Assembly (NCBI RefSeq): GCF_001693275.1
Contig: NZ_CP016482.1
Coordinates: 62,001-126,000 of the forward strand
Origin: Picosynechococcus sp. PCC 7117
GTDB taxonomy: Bacteria; Cyanobacteriota; Cyanobacteriia; Cyanobacteriales; MRBY01
Direction of reading: 5' to 3'
Length of the DNA stretch: 64,000 nucleotides
Shown: piece after piece, positions 1 to 10,457 of the stretch
Position numbering within the stretch: the first letter of the stretch is position 1
Layout: each line of letters opens with the position of its first letter
Program-made: the position numbers and the translations under genes
The notes under the pieces: generated by a model
What the model saw: only the letters and a program-made list of their open reading frames with translations
Told to the model about the DNA's origin: nothing
Database searches by the model: none

Positions 1-2
1 TT

Positions 3-1004
3 ACTTCATTGTTCGTTAGAAAAGTTGTCGGAGTCGTTGAAGATGCCCTCGACAAAAATAACCTCTTGAAATCGCTCGGTATTGATCCAGATAGTGCCGC
101 TGATCCCTCCCAGATGGTTTCTGATACGGATTACTATTCCTTTCTAGAAAAGATTGCCATAGCCGAAAATAATGGTACAACTTTGCCACTGCGAGCGGGG
201 GCGGCAATGCGTTGTGATGATTATGGTGCTTTTGGCCTGGCCTGGAAGTCAGCCACAAATCTGGGCGGCTCCTATGAACGGGCAGAACGTTATGCTCGTG
301 TGCTGACGAGCGTTTCGACCTATACAGTTGAGCGAGTAGACCAAGGCGCATTTATACACTTACACCGAATGGGCGACCGCCGCCTGGGAATGCGACTTTC
401 CAATGAAGCAACAATTGCCAGTATTGTCTCAATTAGCCGGCAAGTCTCTACCAAGCCCTTTACACCGCTAGCCGTTTACTTCAAGCACCAGGCCCCTAAA
501 CGCATCAGAGAACATCAAGCCTATTTTGGCTGTCCAATGCGCTTCGATGCAGACCAAGACGCATTATTAGTTTCCAATGAGTCGCTGCAAACCCCCAACC
601 AGCTTGGCGACAAAAGTATTTCCCAATTTTTTGATACCCATCTTGAGACTGAACTCTCTAAACTAGCAGACCCCCATTCCCTCGAACACCAGGTGCGTAT
701 TTACGTTTCTCGATGCCTGAGTGAAGGTGTGCCAACGATCTCTGATGTTGCCGAGCACTTCACCATAAGCGGACGCACCTTACAGCGCCGACTCTCAGAG
801 CTAGGTTACTCCTACAAAACGCTGGTGGATGAGTCACGACGTCAGTTGGCAGAGCGGCTTTTACAGCAGACTGATTATTCTCTAGCGGAAGTCGCTTTCA
901 TGACGGGCTTTTCTGAGCAAAGTGCTTTTACACGAGCTTTTAAGCGCTGGGCTGGACAGACACCACGTTCTTTCCGTCTTAATCTCCAGACCAAACCAAA
1001 TTAA
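3..1004 (+). CDS. AraC-family transcriptional regulator, 5' end cut by window edge
   Basis: The frame is open to the left edge, so the start lies outside the window; a TTG at 9 is available but not convincing. The C-terminal ~90 residues form an AraC-type double helix-turn-helix (SGRTLQRRLSELGYSY, then SLAEVAFMTGFSEQSAFTRA and FKRWAGQTPRSFR). The N-terminal ~190 residues resemble the arabinose-binding-like sensory domain of OruR/ArgR-type AraC proteins. It probably binds DNA in response to a small molecule. The next gene on the same strand, an NmrA-type oxidoreductase 109 bp downstream, is the obvious candidate target. The ligand is unknown. Confidence 0.85.
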   Translation, partial: TSLFVRKVVGVVEDALDKNNLLKSLGIDPDSAADPSQMVSDTDYYSFLEKIAIAENNGTTLPLRAGAAMRCDDYGAFGLAWKSATNLGGSYERAERYARVLTSVSTYTVERVDQGAFIHLHRMGDRRLGMRLSNEATIASIVSISRQVSTKPFTPLAVYFKHQAPKRIREHQAYFGCPMRFDADQDALLVSNESLQTPNQLGDKSISQFFDTHLETELSKLADPHSLEHQVRIYVSRCLSEGVPTISDVAEHFTISGRTLQRRLSELGYSYKTLVDESRRQLAERLLQQTDYSLAEVAFMTGFSEQSAFTRAFKRWAGQTPRSFRLNLQTKPN

Positions 1005-1112
1005 GCCGAACTTGGCGCACTCAGTCAAAATTTCGGCAGCAACTGTCAAGAAATTCCCTAGTTGGGCTTTTTATAGTGGGCTTACAGTTCACCCAACAAA
1101 GGGAAGCAAACC

Positions 1113-1973
1113 ATGAACACTATTCAACATCAAGCTTATAATTCAAACAGCTTAACCCTTGTCCTTGGTGGCACCGGCAAGACAGGACGACGGATTGTTA
1201 CTGCGCTAGAAGCAAAGGGCATACCGACCCGGATCGGTTCACGCTCAGCCACACCAGCCTTCGATTGGCACCATGAAACCAGCTGGGATGCCTGTCTTAA
1301 AAATGTAGCAGCGGTTTACATCAACTATGCGCCAGATCTAGCCATGCCGGGAGCGACAGATGCTATTCAGGCTTTTATTGATCGCGCTAAAGGTCATGGT
1401 GTTAAACGCTTGGTACTCCTGTCGGGTCGAGGCGAAATCGAAGCCCAAGCCTGTGAACAGATTGTGCAGGAGAGTGGTCTTGATTGGACAATCATCCGAG
1501 CCAGTTGGTTTAATCAAAATTTCTCAGAGGGTGCGTTCCTCGAAATGGTCACGGCTGGACAAATCACTCTCCCAGCGGGTGATATTTCTGAACCTTTTGT
1601 AGATGTCGATGATATTGCCGAGGTTGCTGTTGCTGCCCTGACAGAAACGGGGCATGCCGGAGAAATTTACGAAGTCACTGGCCCTCGCTTAATGACCTTT
1701 GCTGATATTGCGGCTGAGTTGTCAAATGCCAGCGGCTGTGAGATTACCTATGTGCCAGTTCCCCACGATGCTTTTGTGGCTGGTATCAAAGAATCTGGCG
1801 CCCCCAAAGAAGTAGTTTGGATGCTGGACTATCTTTTTAACACTGTGCTTGATGGCCGCAATGCCTATCTCACCGATGGCATTCAGCGTGCCTTAGGACG
1901 TTCACCCAAGGATTTTGCTGATTATGCTAGCGAGGTTGCTGCCACCGGCCGATGGCGACCAGTGACCCTGTAG
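1113..1973 (+). CDS. NmrA-like NAD(P)-binding oxidoreductase (atypical SDR)
   Basis: A 286-residue protein with the Rossmann glycine motif VLGGTGKTGRR near residue 18, followed by the pattern of NmrA/YtfG-type atypical short-chain dehydrogenases (VKRLVLLSGRGE, then LDWTIIRASWFNQNF). No classical Tyr-x3-Lys catalytic pair is evident, as is common in NmrA-like sensors and quinone-reductase relatives. It is expected to be cytoplasmic and to bind NADP(H) or NAD(P)H. The ATG at 1113 follows an AAAGGGAAG ribosome-binding stretch. It lies directly after an AraC-type regulator, suggesting an inducible pair. Substrate unknown. Confidence 0.8.
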   Translation: MNTIQHQAYNSNSLTLVLGGTGKTGRRIVTALEAKGIPTRIGSRSATPAFDWHHETSWDACLKNVAAVYINYAPDLAMPGATDAIQAFIDRAKGHGVKRLVLLSGRGEIEAQACEQIVQESGLDWTIIRASWFNQNFSEGAFLEMVTAGQITLPAGDISEPFVDVDDIAEVAVAALTETGHAGEIYEVTGPRLMTFADIAAELSNASGCEITYVPVPHDAFVAGIKESGAPKEVVWMLDYLFNTVLDGRNAYLTDGIQRALGRSPKDFADYASEVAATGRWRPVTL

Positions 1974-2020
1974 GAAAACACGAGAAGTTTGAGGCAGGAC
2001 GCAGAAGTTGGCAATTGTTA

Positions 2021-2641
2021 TCAATATTTTTGTGCGTCCTGTTTAAACCGATAAAACTGGTCGACCGCTAACCCTAGGGAATACATCATCAGGCTGTTGC
2101 TCGAAACCCCGACCACTGTACCCACCAGGGGAATCATTTCGAGAAAACTTAGGCCTGTTTTGAGACCATTGCCACCGAGGGACAAGCCAAAAATTGCCAG
2201 AATTTCTGCCCGGCGACGGGGATCCTGGAGATTCAGCCCATGGAGGCCAGAAATTTGATAAACCATCTCCGCCTGGAGTCTTGTCATACTTGCCAACTCC
2301 CAGCCGAATAATGCCAGGGCCAAAGGGGGCAAAAGATTGGCCACAAACCCTAATTTGGCAGCTTCTAGACTTTTTGCTTGGATAACTCGCTGGGTTAGTT
2401 GGGTTGGATTTTCGTTGGGATAAGCCTGTTTTAACCGCTGAATCTCAGCCTGAGCCATTGCCACATCCACATCTCCGACAATTGCTGCTAGCCAACCAAA
2501 GCCAAAGATTTTCTGAATTGTTTTAAAAATAGGATTGTTGGCGATCGCCGCCAGATTTTGCCCTGTATTAGCAGTGAGGGTTTCAATGAAATCGTGGAGA
2601 TCTTTTTGGCGGGCTTTGGAATCGAAGGGATTAGTCGGCAT
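2021..2641 (-). CDS. EcsC-like / uncharacterised cyanobacterial protein
   Basis: A 206-residue protein without a signal peptide. The N-terminal half is mixed helical and polar. Residues ~100-190 carry hydrophobic glycine-rich segments, including LGFVANLLPPLALALFGW and FLEMIPLVGTVVGVSSN, which recall the C-terminal part of the EcsC family. This family call is by eye and weak. It is transcribed convergently with the preceding oxidoreductase gene. Function unknown; a membrane-associated role is likely from the hydrophobic segments. Confidence 0.55.
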   Translation of the reverse strand: MPTNPFDSKARQKDLHDFIETLTANTGQNLAAIANNPIFKTIQKIFGFGWLAAIVGDVDVAMAQAEIQRLKQAYPNENPTQLTQRVIQAKSLEAAKLGFVANLLPPLALALFGWELASMTRLQAEMVYQISGLHGLNLQDPRRRAEILAIFGLSLGGNGLKTGLSFLEMIPLVGTVVGVSSNSLMMYSLGLAVDQFYRFKQDAQKY

Positions 2642-3055
2642 AAACTCCCAAATAACTTACAGGCTAATAGTCGTTCCTTTACCGTAACAAGTTGCTCCCC
2701 AATCAACCTCTGTAAAGAGAAGCAGTTTGATGCTAATCACCCAGCATAGAGTGCTAGGAAAAATTGTCTGGAGGTCGTGAAAGAGCTTTGATGGGGCTAG
2801 GGGAAAGCTTGACGTAGGCCAGTCTTCAAGCCATGGTGGGGAAAATAGTTATTGTTCACAGTATCCTTTAGGATATGGATAGCTTCCCTAAAATGTTTTC
2901 TCCTGTTTTTGCTGGACTTTCCATGTAGAAAGCTTTTTAGGGCTTGTGTTTGTCAAGCGGCTTAAGTTGACAATGCCGTTTAGCCCCATCCATATTTTGG
3001 ATTGCTGAAAGTCAGTATATTTTTACCATTACTAACATTCATCAACTTTTTTAAA
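2642..3055. other. Intergenic region, no gene seen
   Basis: About 410 bp between divergent genes. I see no convincing ORF, tRNA or recognisable riboswitch. A short TATCC-TTTA-GGATA hairpin lies near 2863-2876. Both upstream promoters must lie here. Confidence 0.5.
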
Positions 3056-5254
3056 ATGCCTTTAAAAACTAGCTCTACCGCTGTTACGACGCCAGCAGAC
3101 AAAGCAGGGCTAGGTATGTTCGGTGGGGTCTTTACCCCTTCGCTGCTGACCATTTTGGGGGTGATTATGTACCTCCGCTTTGGTTGGGTAGTTGGCAATG
3201 TCGGTCTTTTTGGCACATGGCTGATTGTCACGATGGCTGTGAGCATTACCTTTCTGACGACGTTGTCAATTTGTGCGATCGCCACTGATCGGGTCGTGCG
3301 AACTGGTGGCGCTTATTTTATGATTAGCCGCTCCCTAGGGATCGAGACCGGAGGAGCCGTAGGGATTCCCCTCTACTTTGCCCAGGCGCTGTCAGTTGCA
3401 CTTTATACCATTGGATTTGCCGAAAGCGTTGTCAATGCCTTTGGCCGCTTCAACCAGACTTACATTGCCCTAATTGTCACCATTCTTGTGGCAGTATTAG
3501 CAATTACCTCAGCCGAAATTGCCATCAAAGCCCAGTACTTCATCATGGCGATCATCGCCTTATCGCTTGTTTCCCTAGCTTTCGGTTCACCACTGGAAGC
3601 AACTCAGCTAGAACCCTGGGGTACGGATAGTGGCGAATCTTTCTGGACAGTTTTTGCCGTCTTTTTCCCAGCCGTGACCGGAATTATGGCCGGGGTTAAT
3701 ATGTCCGGCGATCTCAAAGAACCGACAAAGGCAATTCCTACAGGTACATTGGCAGCCGTCGGCGTTGGTTACTTGATCTATATGGCTCTGCCTTTTTTTC
3801 TTGCCACTCGAGCCGATGCCAGTACGTTAGTTGAAAATCCCCTAATTATGCAGCAGATCGCCTTTTGGGGGCCATCAATTCTGTTAGGCATTTGGGGAGC
3901 GACATTATCGAGTGCTATCGGTAGCATTTTAGGTGCCCCCCGGATTTTACAAGCCTTGGCAAGGGACCGCGTCTTACCGCGATGGCTAAGCTTCCTAGGC
4001 AAAGGCAGTGGTCCTAATAACGAACCACGCATCGGCACAGCGATCACCTTAGGGATCGTCACAGTAGCGGTCATGGTGGGTGATTTAAACTTAATCGCAC
4101 CAGTGCTGAGTATGTTTTTTCTCACAACCTACCTAGTACTCAACATTGCCGCTGGCGTTGAAGGATTTCTCGATAGTCCCTCTTTTCGCCCTCTATTTGC
4201 GGTGCATTGGTCTTTCTCGCTGCTTGGGGCTCTCGGATGTTTAGCGGTTATGTTTTTAATTAATCCAGTGGCGACCATCGTTGCTGGGTTAATTGTTGCG
4301 ATGATCTTTTTGTGGATTCAGCGACGGGAGTTAAAGAGTACTTGGGGAGATGCCCGTCGCGGTATTTGGATGATGCTGTTGAGAACAAGCTTATTTCAAC
4401 TGGGTCATCACCCCGATCCGAGAACATGGCGGCCCCATATGTTAGTTCTTTCTGGTGCACCAACGCGGCGTTGGGGATTAATCGAATTAGCAGATGGGTT
4501 AAATCGCAATCGGGGCCTGTTTACCATTGCAAGTATTTTGCCGATGGATTCTCGCAGTATCCGTCAGCAGCAGCAAATGGAAAAGAGCATTAATGATTAT
4601 CTGCAAGAGCGAAATATACAAGCATTGGTCAGAGTCTTGACCGCCCAAGATCCATTTGTGGGCGTGGAGCGGCTTGTTGAAATTTATGGCCTTGGCCCCA
4701 TCGTGCCTGATACAGTCCTCCTTGGTAATAATGAAACCCCCGAAAATCGCAGTAGCTATTGTCAGCTTATCCATGCACTGCATCGCGCTGAGCGTAATGT
4801 GATTATCTATCGAGAGAAATCTCAGCCCGAAAGTAAGCAGCATCATCAAATTGATGTTTGGTGGGGAGGTTTGCACGCTAATGGTGCACTGATGATGATC
4901 TTGGCAGAGCTACTGCGGGACAGTATGGAATGGCGTAGCGCTCAAATTTATTTGAAGCTAGTGGTGCCGGATCAATCAGCCGCAGCAACTGCCAAACAAA
5001 ATATTAATGTCCTGGTACAAACGCTTCGCATTGATGCAGAGATTTGTATCTTGGTGGCAGAAGGTCGATCATTTGATGAGATTTTGTCTGAGTCTTCGCG
5101 TAATGCAGATCAAGTCATCCTCGGTATCGCAGAACCGAACGAGAATTTTTGTGATTACTATGCCTCCATTGAAGAGAGAATCCATGATCTACCATCTACA
5201 ATGTTGGTTCTTGCTGCACCAAGCTTCGCCTTTGCTGAAGTCCTAAAAAAGTAG
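3056..5254 (+). CDS. Cation-chloride cotransporter family permease (SLC12-like)
   Basis: A 732-residue inner-membrane transporter. Residues ~20-420 hold about 12 hydrophobic segments, starting with the family hallmark GMFGGVFTPSLLTILGVIMY and including GVNMSGDLKEPTKAIPTGT, typical of Na-K-Cl and K-Cl cotransporters of the APC superfamily. The C-terminal ~300 residues are soluble (LVLSGAPTRRWGLIELADG; ILGIAEPNENF) and match the SLC12 regulatory domain, which has a universal-stress-like fold. I chose the ATG at 3056 because it begins just before the conserved core; the frame extends upstream to a TTG at 3002 with no ribosome-binding site. Expected role: coupled K+/Na+ and Cl- movement in osmotic balance. 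Confidence 0.85.
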   Translation: MPLKTSSTAVTTPADKAGLGMFGGVFTPSLLTILGVIMYLRFGWVVGNVGLFGTWLIVTMAVSITFLTTLSICAIATDRVVRTGGAYFMISRSLGIETGGAVGIPLYFAQALSVALYTIGFAESVVNAFGRFNQTYIALIVTILVAVLAITSAEIAIKAQYFIMAIIALSLVSLAFGSPLEATQLEPWGTDSGESFWTVFAVFFPAVTGIMAGVNMSGDLKEPTKAIPTGTLAAVGVGYLIYMALPFFLATRADASTLVENPLIMQQIAFWGPSILLGIWGATLSSAIGSILGAPRILQALARDRVLPRWLSFLGKGSGPNNEPRIGTAITLGIVTVAVMVGDLNLIAPVLSMFFLTTYLVLNIAAGVEGFLDSPSFRPLFAVHWSFSLLGALGCLAVMFLINPVATIVAGLIVAMIFLWIQRRELKSTWGDARRGIWMMLLRTSLFQLGHHPDPRTWRPHMLVLSGAPTRRWGLIELADGLNRNRGLFTIASILPMDSRSIRQQQQMEKSINDYLQERNIQALVRVLTAQDPFVGVERLVEIYGLGPIVPDTVLLGNNETPENRSSYCQLIHALHRAERNVIIYREKSQPESKQHHQIDVWWGGLHANGALMMILAELLRDSMEWRSAQIYLKLVVPDQSAAATAKQNINVLVQTLRIDAEICILVAEGRSFDEILSESSRNADQVILGIAEPNENFCDYYASIEERIHDLPSTMLVLAAPSFAFAEVLKK

Positions 5255-5371
5255 TACTTATTTTTTTTGATCCAACTTCAAATCCTGCTGTATCAAAAAA
5301 TCTGCACTTCATGACTCTGTAATGGGCATTAGGTCGTTCACAATAAGGGGGTTCCGCAGCTCTCGCTACCC

Positions 5372-5947
5372 ATGGATATTATTTTAGCTCTTTGTATTGG
5401 CGTTACTCTCAGTGCTGCTGCTGGCTTTCGTATTTTCATTCCCCCGCTAATACTCAGTGGGATGGCGATCTTCGGCGATCTATCCCTCGGTGAAGATTTT
5501 GTCTGGTTGGGAACTTACCCAGCCTTTTTTGCTTTTGGAATAGCGACGATCGTTGAAATACTTGCTTACTACATTCCTGTTGTTGACAATTTATTAGATG
5601 GGATTGAGATTCCTTTGGCGATCGCTGTTGGTACTCTTTTAACTTCTGCCAGCCTGGGGCAGCTAACTGAACTGGAACCGTTACTCCAATGGACTTTAGC
5701 AATTCTTGCAGGTGGAAGTACTGCCGGTACCATTGAAACTTTTACGGCGGTAACGCGAGGCGCTTCAACTACGGCTACTGGCGGCATTGCTAATCCAGTG
5801 GTGTCAACGGTCGAGGCTCTTAGTGCTGGAGTTTTATCTTTACTGGCACTATTTGTGCCGTTCCTGGCAATAGCGATTGTTGTTGGGGTTCTGGGAGTTG
5901 CGCTACAGCGACTATTTCGTGTTTTTGTTCGAAAATCTAGATCTTAG
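5372..5947 (+). CDS. DUF4126 family membrane protein
   Basis: A 191-residue, very hydrophobic protein with five to six membrane segments. The start, MDIILALCIGVTLSAAAGF, and the internal GGSTAGTIETFTAVTRGAST are typical of the DUF4126 family, which is widespread in cyanobacteria. Function unknown; it acts in a membrane. It follows the cation-chloride cotransporter by 117 bp on the same strand, so a functional link is possible but unproven. Confidence 0.75.
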   Translation: MDIILALCIGVTLSAAAGFRIFIPPLILSGMAIFGDLSLGEDFVWLGTYPAFFAFGIATIVEILAYYIPVVDNLLDGIEIPLAIAVGTLLTSASLGQLTELEPLLQWTLAILAGGSTAGTIETFTAVTRGASTTATGGIANPVVSTVEALSAGVLSLLALFVPFLAIAIVVGVLGVALQRLFRVFVRKSRS

Positions 5948-6368
5948 TGATCTCAGAGCAATTGATTATGAGATTGCTGAGGAAAACAATCTTGCAATTT
6001 TTGACCAGACAATATTTCTGATAATGTGCCCAAGCTGTTAAATGACCTGACTGCCATTGGTCATCAAGGCCCAGTCTTTGAAAAGGTTGCAGTGAATCCT
6101 TACGGAGCCTGTTTTGGCAGGAGCAACTATTTATTGTAGGTTTGGCGGTCTCTTCATGTTTTCTTTTTATTTATGCTTGCGAAATTTGTATACTTGCCAG
6201 ATTGTCAAGTCATAGCGCAAGAAAATTAACATTGCGTTACAATACAATCAAGGTGATAGCGTCAGTGCCCCATAAAAAATCGAGGATGACAATCTTCGCC
6301 GCGAAGACTAAAACTTACTCAATATTCACGGCGATCGCCTTTACTGATAGCTACTGGTTTACGTACTC
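5948..6368. other. Intergenic region, no gene supported
   Basis: About 420 AT-rich bases. A 91-codon frame (6142-6417) covers part of it but has low-complexity composition, no ribosome-binding site and overlaps the next gene in another frame, so I do not call it. One HIP1-like site lies near 6332. Confidence 0.4.
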
Positions 6369-6644
6369 ATGTTTCCTAACCTCCTCAATGCCACCCAAGA
6401 ATACTGGCGCAAGCTAGACGCCCTGGAAGCAAGGTATCAGCAGGGTGAAATTTCATTACAAGAAGTTAATGCAAAGGTGACCAGACTAATACGAGAATTA
6501 GGAAATGAGCGACGCCGCAGCCTACACAATTTCAAGAATATGCTGCAGGGGTGGTTTAGTCAGCAAAAGGAATTCGTTTACGGGTTAATCCTGTTGGCAG
6601 TTGTAACCTATGGTTGGGTCATTTCAACGACACAGTTCTCTTAG
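6369..6644 (+). CDS. Small single-pass membrane protein, unknown
   Basis: A 91-residue protein. Residues 5-60 form a charged, probably coiled-coil helix (EYWRKLDALEARYQQGEISL). Residues ~68-88 form one membrane segment (EFVYGLILLAVVTYGWVIS), giving a C-terminal tail anchor. It matches nothing I recognise. Coding is plausible from the regular amphipathic pattern and composition, but there is no strong ribosome-binding site and no operon partner. It stands next to the MITE/IS5 insertion. Confidence 0.5.
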   Translation: MFPNLLNATQEYWRKLDALEARYQQGEISLQEVNAKVTRLIRELGNERRRSLHNFKNMLQGWFSQQKEFVYGLILLAVVTYGWVISTTQFS

Positions 6645-6816
6645 CTCGACTTTATCCATTGAAAGAAGTGAGGAAACGGTAACGGTAGCAAGATCAGAAT
6701 AGAAGATTTGCAGAGGTTCTGAGGCAATGCTACCGGGGGCGAGGGAGCCAAATTCTGGTTATCAGTGCTCAATGAAATCTACCATCGCGGGGTAGAGAAC
6801 ATTTGGGTAGTACTAA

Positions 6817-7730
6817 GAGGGTATTTATAAAGTAAAGATAAAGAGAATAGGATTGTTGCCCGTGAAGTCGTTAAGGTCAAACATAAGCATAACGACACAG
6901 GAAACTAGCACCAATGTCTCAAGCTTCCTATCCCAGTGACTTAAGCGATGCAGAATGGGCTTTACTAGAACCCTTAATTCCTGCTCCAAAGTCCGGCGGT
7001 CATCCACGTACCACTGATATGCGACAGGTCTGCAATGGAATTTTCTATCTCCTCAAAACGGGTTGTCAATGGGCCTATCTGCCCAAGGACTTTCCTCCCT
7101 CTTCCACAGTCTACTACTACTATCGCAAATGGCAGAGGCAAGGAGTCTGGGAAGAAATCAACCATGCTCTGCGTACCCGCTGTCGCCAATCAGTGGGGAA
7201 AAGCGCAGAACCTAGCGTCTTGATTGCTGATAGCCAATCGGTTAAAACGACAGAAAAAAGGGCGAAGTCTATGGCTTCGATGGTGGTAAGCAGGTCAAAG
7301 GAAGACGGAGAAACCTGCTAGTCGACAGTTTAGGGCTACTCTACAAAGTCCTGGTCTCTGAAGGGAATGGCTCAGAGCGTAGCCTTACCCTGGCGGCAGT
7401 GATGGAACTCAGGGAACAGCAGCAGGAACTATTGAGACGATTTCGGTTGATGTGGGTCGATGCCGGATATCGGGGAGGGCGTTTTGCCTTAAGTCTGTGG
7501 TTAATGGTTCAAGCCAAGGTGGAAGTGATTAGCAGAAACAGTAAGGCATTTGTGGTGTTACCAAAACGTTGGATTGTTGAGCGTACATTCGGTTGGTTGA
7601 ATTGGTATCGTCGCCTTAGTAAGGACTATGAGCAATTACCAGAGGTATCGGAGGCAGGGATTTACGCTTCCATGAGTCGTCTTATGCTACGTCGGCTAGT
7701 TTCCTAAAGATTTACTTTATAAACGGCCTC
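6817..7730 (+). mobile_element. IS5-family insertion sequence (IS427-like), 914 bp
   Basis: Terminal inverted repeats are GAGGGTATTTATAAAGTAAA at 6817 and GAGGCCGTTTATAAAGTAAA reading inward from 7730. They match except at three bases after GAGG. A TAA trinucleotide flanks both sides (6814-6816 and 7731-7733), the TNA-type 3-bp duplication expected for this group. It carries one transposase in two overlapping frames. It is inserted inside an older IS1-derived miniature element. Confidence 0.88.
6914..7707 (+). CDS. IS5/IS427-type transposase, made by frameshifting
   Basis: The first frame (6914-7321) encodes the N-terminal half, starting MSQASYPSDLSDAEWALLEP and carrying the first catalytic Asp in LIADSQSVKT. 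The second half runs in the -1 frame to 7707 and carries the second Asp (WVDAGYRG) and the Glu (IVERTFGWLNWYRR) of the DDE triad. The frames join at an A6G run near 7254-7260, after which the -1 frame reads on as the conserved YGFDGGKQVKGRRR segment. This fits programmed -1 frameshifting, common in the group, rather than decay. Total ~264 residues, normal for the family. Confidence 0.85.
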
Positions 7731-7935
7731 TAAAGGGGTAATGATGAATTTTAGTGATGGATAAAATTCCACAGCAGTTCAATGTGATTAAATACACACC
7801 TGGAAAAAACTAAGTGGCTATGTCCACATTTTTGATGGTGTATTGAGATAGACCGCAACAAACCCATCATTACCTTTTAGGTTTCACCTAATTGCGTAAG
7901 CAAAAAGCACTAGCACAACAAAAGCCAGATGTTAC

Positions 7936-8562
7936 TTAAGAACAAGGAATAAAGCCAAACTCAATACGGTAAATGACATCCTCTAAAGTCACATCCACCG
8001 TATCAATACCCATAGAAGTAACTTCATCACCGGAACGGGGTCCCCAAGCACTAATGTTAGTGTTAATGCCAAAGTTTGTTGTAACCGGTCGAGTGCAAGC
8101 ATTGACTGCTGAAAGGGCAATATCGACATTACGTTCAAAATCGCTTTGAAAGCCTGGGCCAAAGTTGCTGCGATCAACCCACCCGCCACTTGCACCGAAA
8201 CTCGCAAAAGTATTCAGCGTACTACGTGCCCCCGATACATTAGGAATATTGGCATAGCCTAAATAGCGGAGATTCACCGGTTGTACTGTGTAACCGCTAG
8301 GAACATCGAGCTTCATACGAATGTTGCAAGAAGCCCGTTTAAATTCCCGTCGGGCCGCTTCGGTATACATTTCACTAAAAATAATTGAAACCGAATTCCC
8401 ATTCACAATCCCAAAAGCACTGCCAGGAGGACAGCCACTACCATTTACAATGACTGGTACACGTTTAAAGGCAAACCCTTCTTCTGCCTTGACGGCTTGA
8501 ACATTCGCAGTGACTATACCCGAAGCAGCCAATAGACCTAAAAAAGCGTGTTCTAACTTCAT
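7936..8562 (-). CDS. Secreted DUF4360-family protein
   Basis: I place the start at the ATG at 8562, preceded by GAGGT, which gives a clean signal peptide (MKLEHAFLGLLAASGIVTAN, then AVKA). The frame is open further upstream to 8754, but that part lacks secretion logic. The mature ~185 residues have the features of DUF4360: an early GCPPGS, paired cysteines (GSGC, ASC, NAC, IPCS) suggesting disulfides, and a C-terminal beta-rich IYRIEFGFIPC. Exported or outer-surface protein; function unknown. It is a lone gene beside the MITE/IS5 insertion. Confidence 0.7.
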   Translation of the reverse strand: MKLEHAFLGLLAASGIVTANVQAVKAEEGFAFKRVPVIVNGSGCPPGSAFGIVNGNSVSIIFSEMYTEAARREFKRASCNIRMKLDVPSGYTVQPVNLRYLGYANIPNVSGARSTLNTFASFGASGGWVDRSNFGPGFQSDFERNVDIALSAVNACTRPVTTNFGINTNISAWGPRSGDEVTSMGIDTVDVTLEDVIYRIEFGFIPCS

Positions 8563-9230
8563 TTCAATTACCTCATTAATGATGCAGTTTCCAATTCGTT
8601 TTTCTAGATTTAAAGTTCTAGATTTCAAGAAAGTCAAAAGTTCGCCAAAAGATTTGACGCAGCTATTTATTAACTGGTGATGGTGTATTAATGCTTTCTT
8701 TTTTGAAGAGGTATTGCAGATTGTGTTAGGGTATTTGACTAGATTGGTTATCAATTGTTTCCAATTTTTAGATTTATTTTACGGGAACAAAATTCAAGAT
8801 TTTTAGTCGATCCAGACGCTGTTTTCAGAATCGTTCAAAATTAATATTTTTTTGCATCTAAATTCCAACTAGGTACCTCTCTTTTTTTCAGAGATATTAA
8901 TAAGCCAATTAAGAATCTCCTGATACCTGAGTTTTAATTAATTGGCCAATATTTCAGCAAGCTCCAGGAATAGCACTAATTCGGAAGGAATATATCCATT
9001 AAATCTGAGAGGATACCTGAACGACATCAAATGCTATTGAGTCGCTACCCTAAATCTCTTCATGTGGGGGACGAGACTGCATTGACTTAGCATTTAGGGG
9101 ATTTTCCTAGCCTGGGGGAGCAAGGGGGGCTTTGCCAGCATTATTCCAAACCAACCCTAAGAAGAGTGAACAGCTCTCCACAAAATAAGTCGACGTCCAA
9201 ATGCTTGAACCGTAGTGTAGAATATTAGAG
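8563..9230. other. AT-rich intergenic region, no gene seen
   Basis: About 670 bp of AT-rich sequence between the DUF4360 gene and hemB. No ORF on either strand is convincing. It should contain the promoter of the minus-strand secreted protein and the distal part of the hemB promoter. Confidence 0.45.
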
Positions 9231-10336
<1,106 letters not shown>

Positions 10337-10457
10337 TTCGCTGATCTTCCCTACATCTAAAACCAGTCAGTCATCCTTCGGCGCGTTGCCGCATAAAACT
10401 TGCAGGGCGATCGCCCTCCGACAACCAACAAACCACTAATTGATAAAACTTAATCCC

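Larger units (their letters stand above)
6806..7888. repeat. MITE-like IS1 derivative interrupted by an IS5 element
   Basis: The outer ends, reading inward, are GGTAGTACTAAAGGGGTAAT at 6806 and GGTGAAACCTAAAAGGTAAT from 7888. These correspond to the ends of the full IS1 copies at 60.3 and 62.8 kb (GGTRGTACTAAA..GGGTAATGA). Inside the left end the homology to those copies continues (a stretch with GTGATGGAT..AAATTCCAC and AATGTGATTAAATACACAC) and then stops. Without the nested IS5 and its 3-bp duplication the element is about 166 bp and has no transposase, so it is an internally deleted non-autonomous relative. I see no matching target duplication, suggesting an old insertion. Confidence 0.7.

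Noticed and set aside
2642-3055. A c-di-AMP or other riboswitch upstream of the cotransporter gene
   Set aside because: Expected for some K+ transporters, but none of the conserved riboswitch motifs could be found by eye.
6142-6417. Plus-strand 91-codon ORF
   Set aside because: Irregular composition, no ribosome-binding site, and overlap with the better-supported small gene at 6369.
6914-7707. IS5 transposase as a decayed pseudogene
   Set aside because: All three catalytic residues are present and the frames join at an A6G run, as expected for programmed frameshifting.
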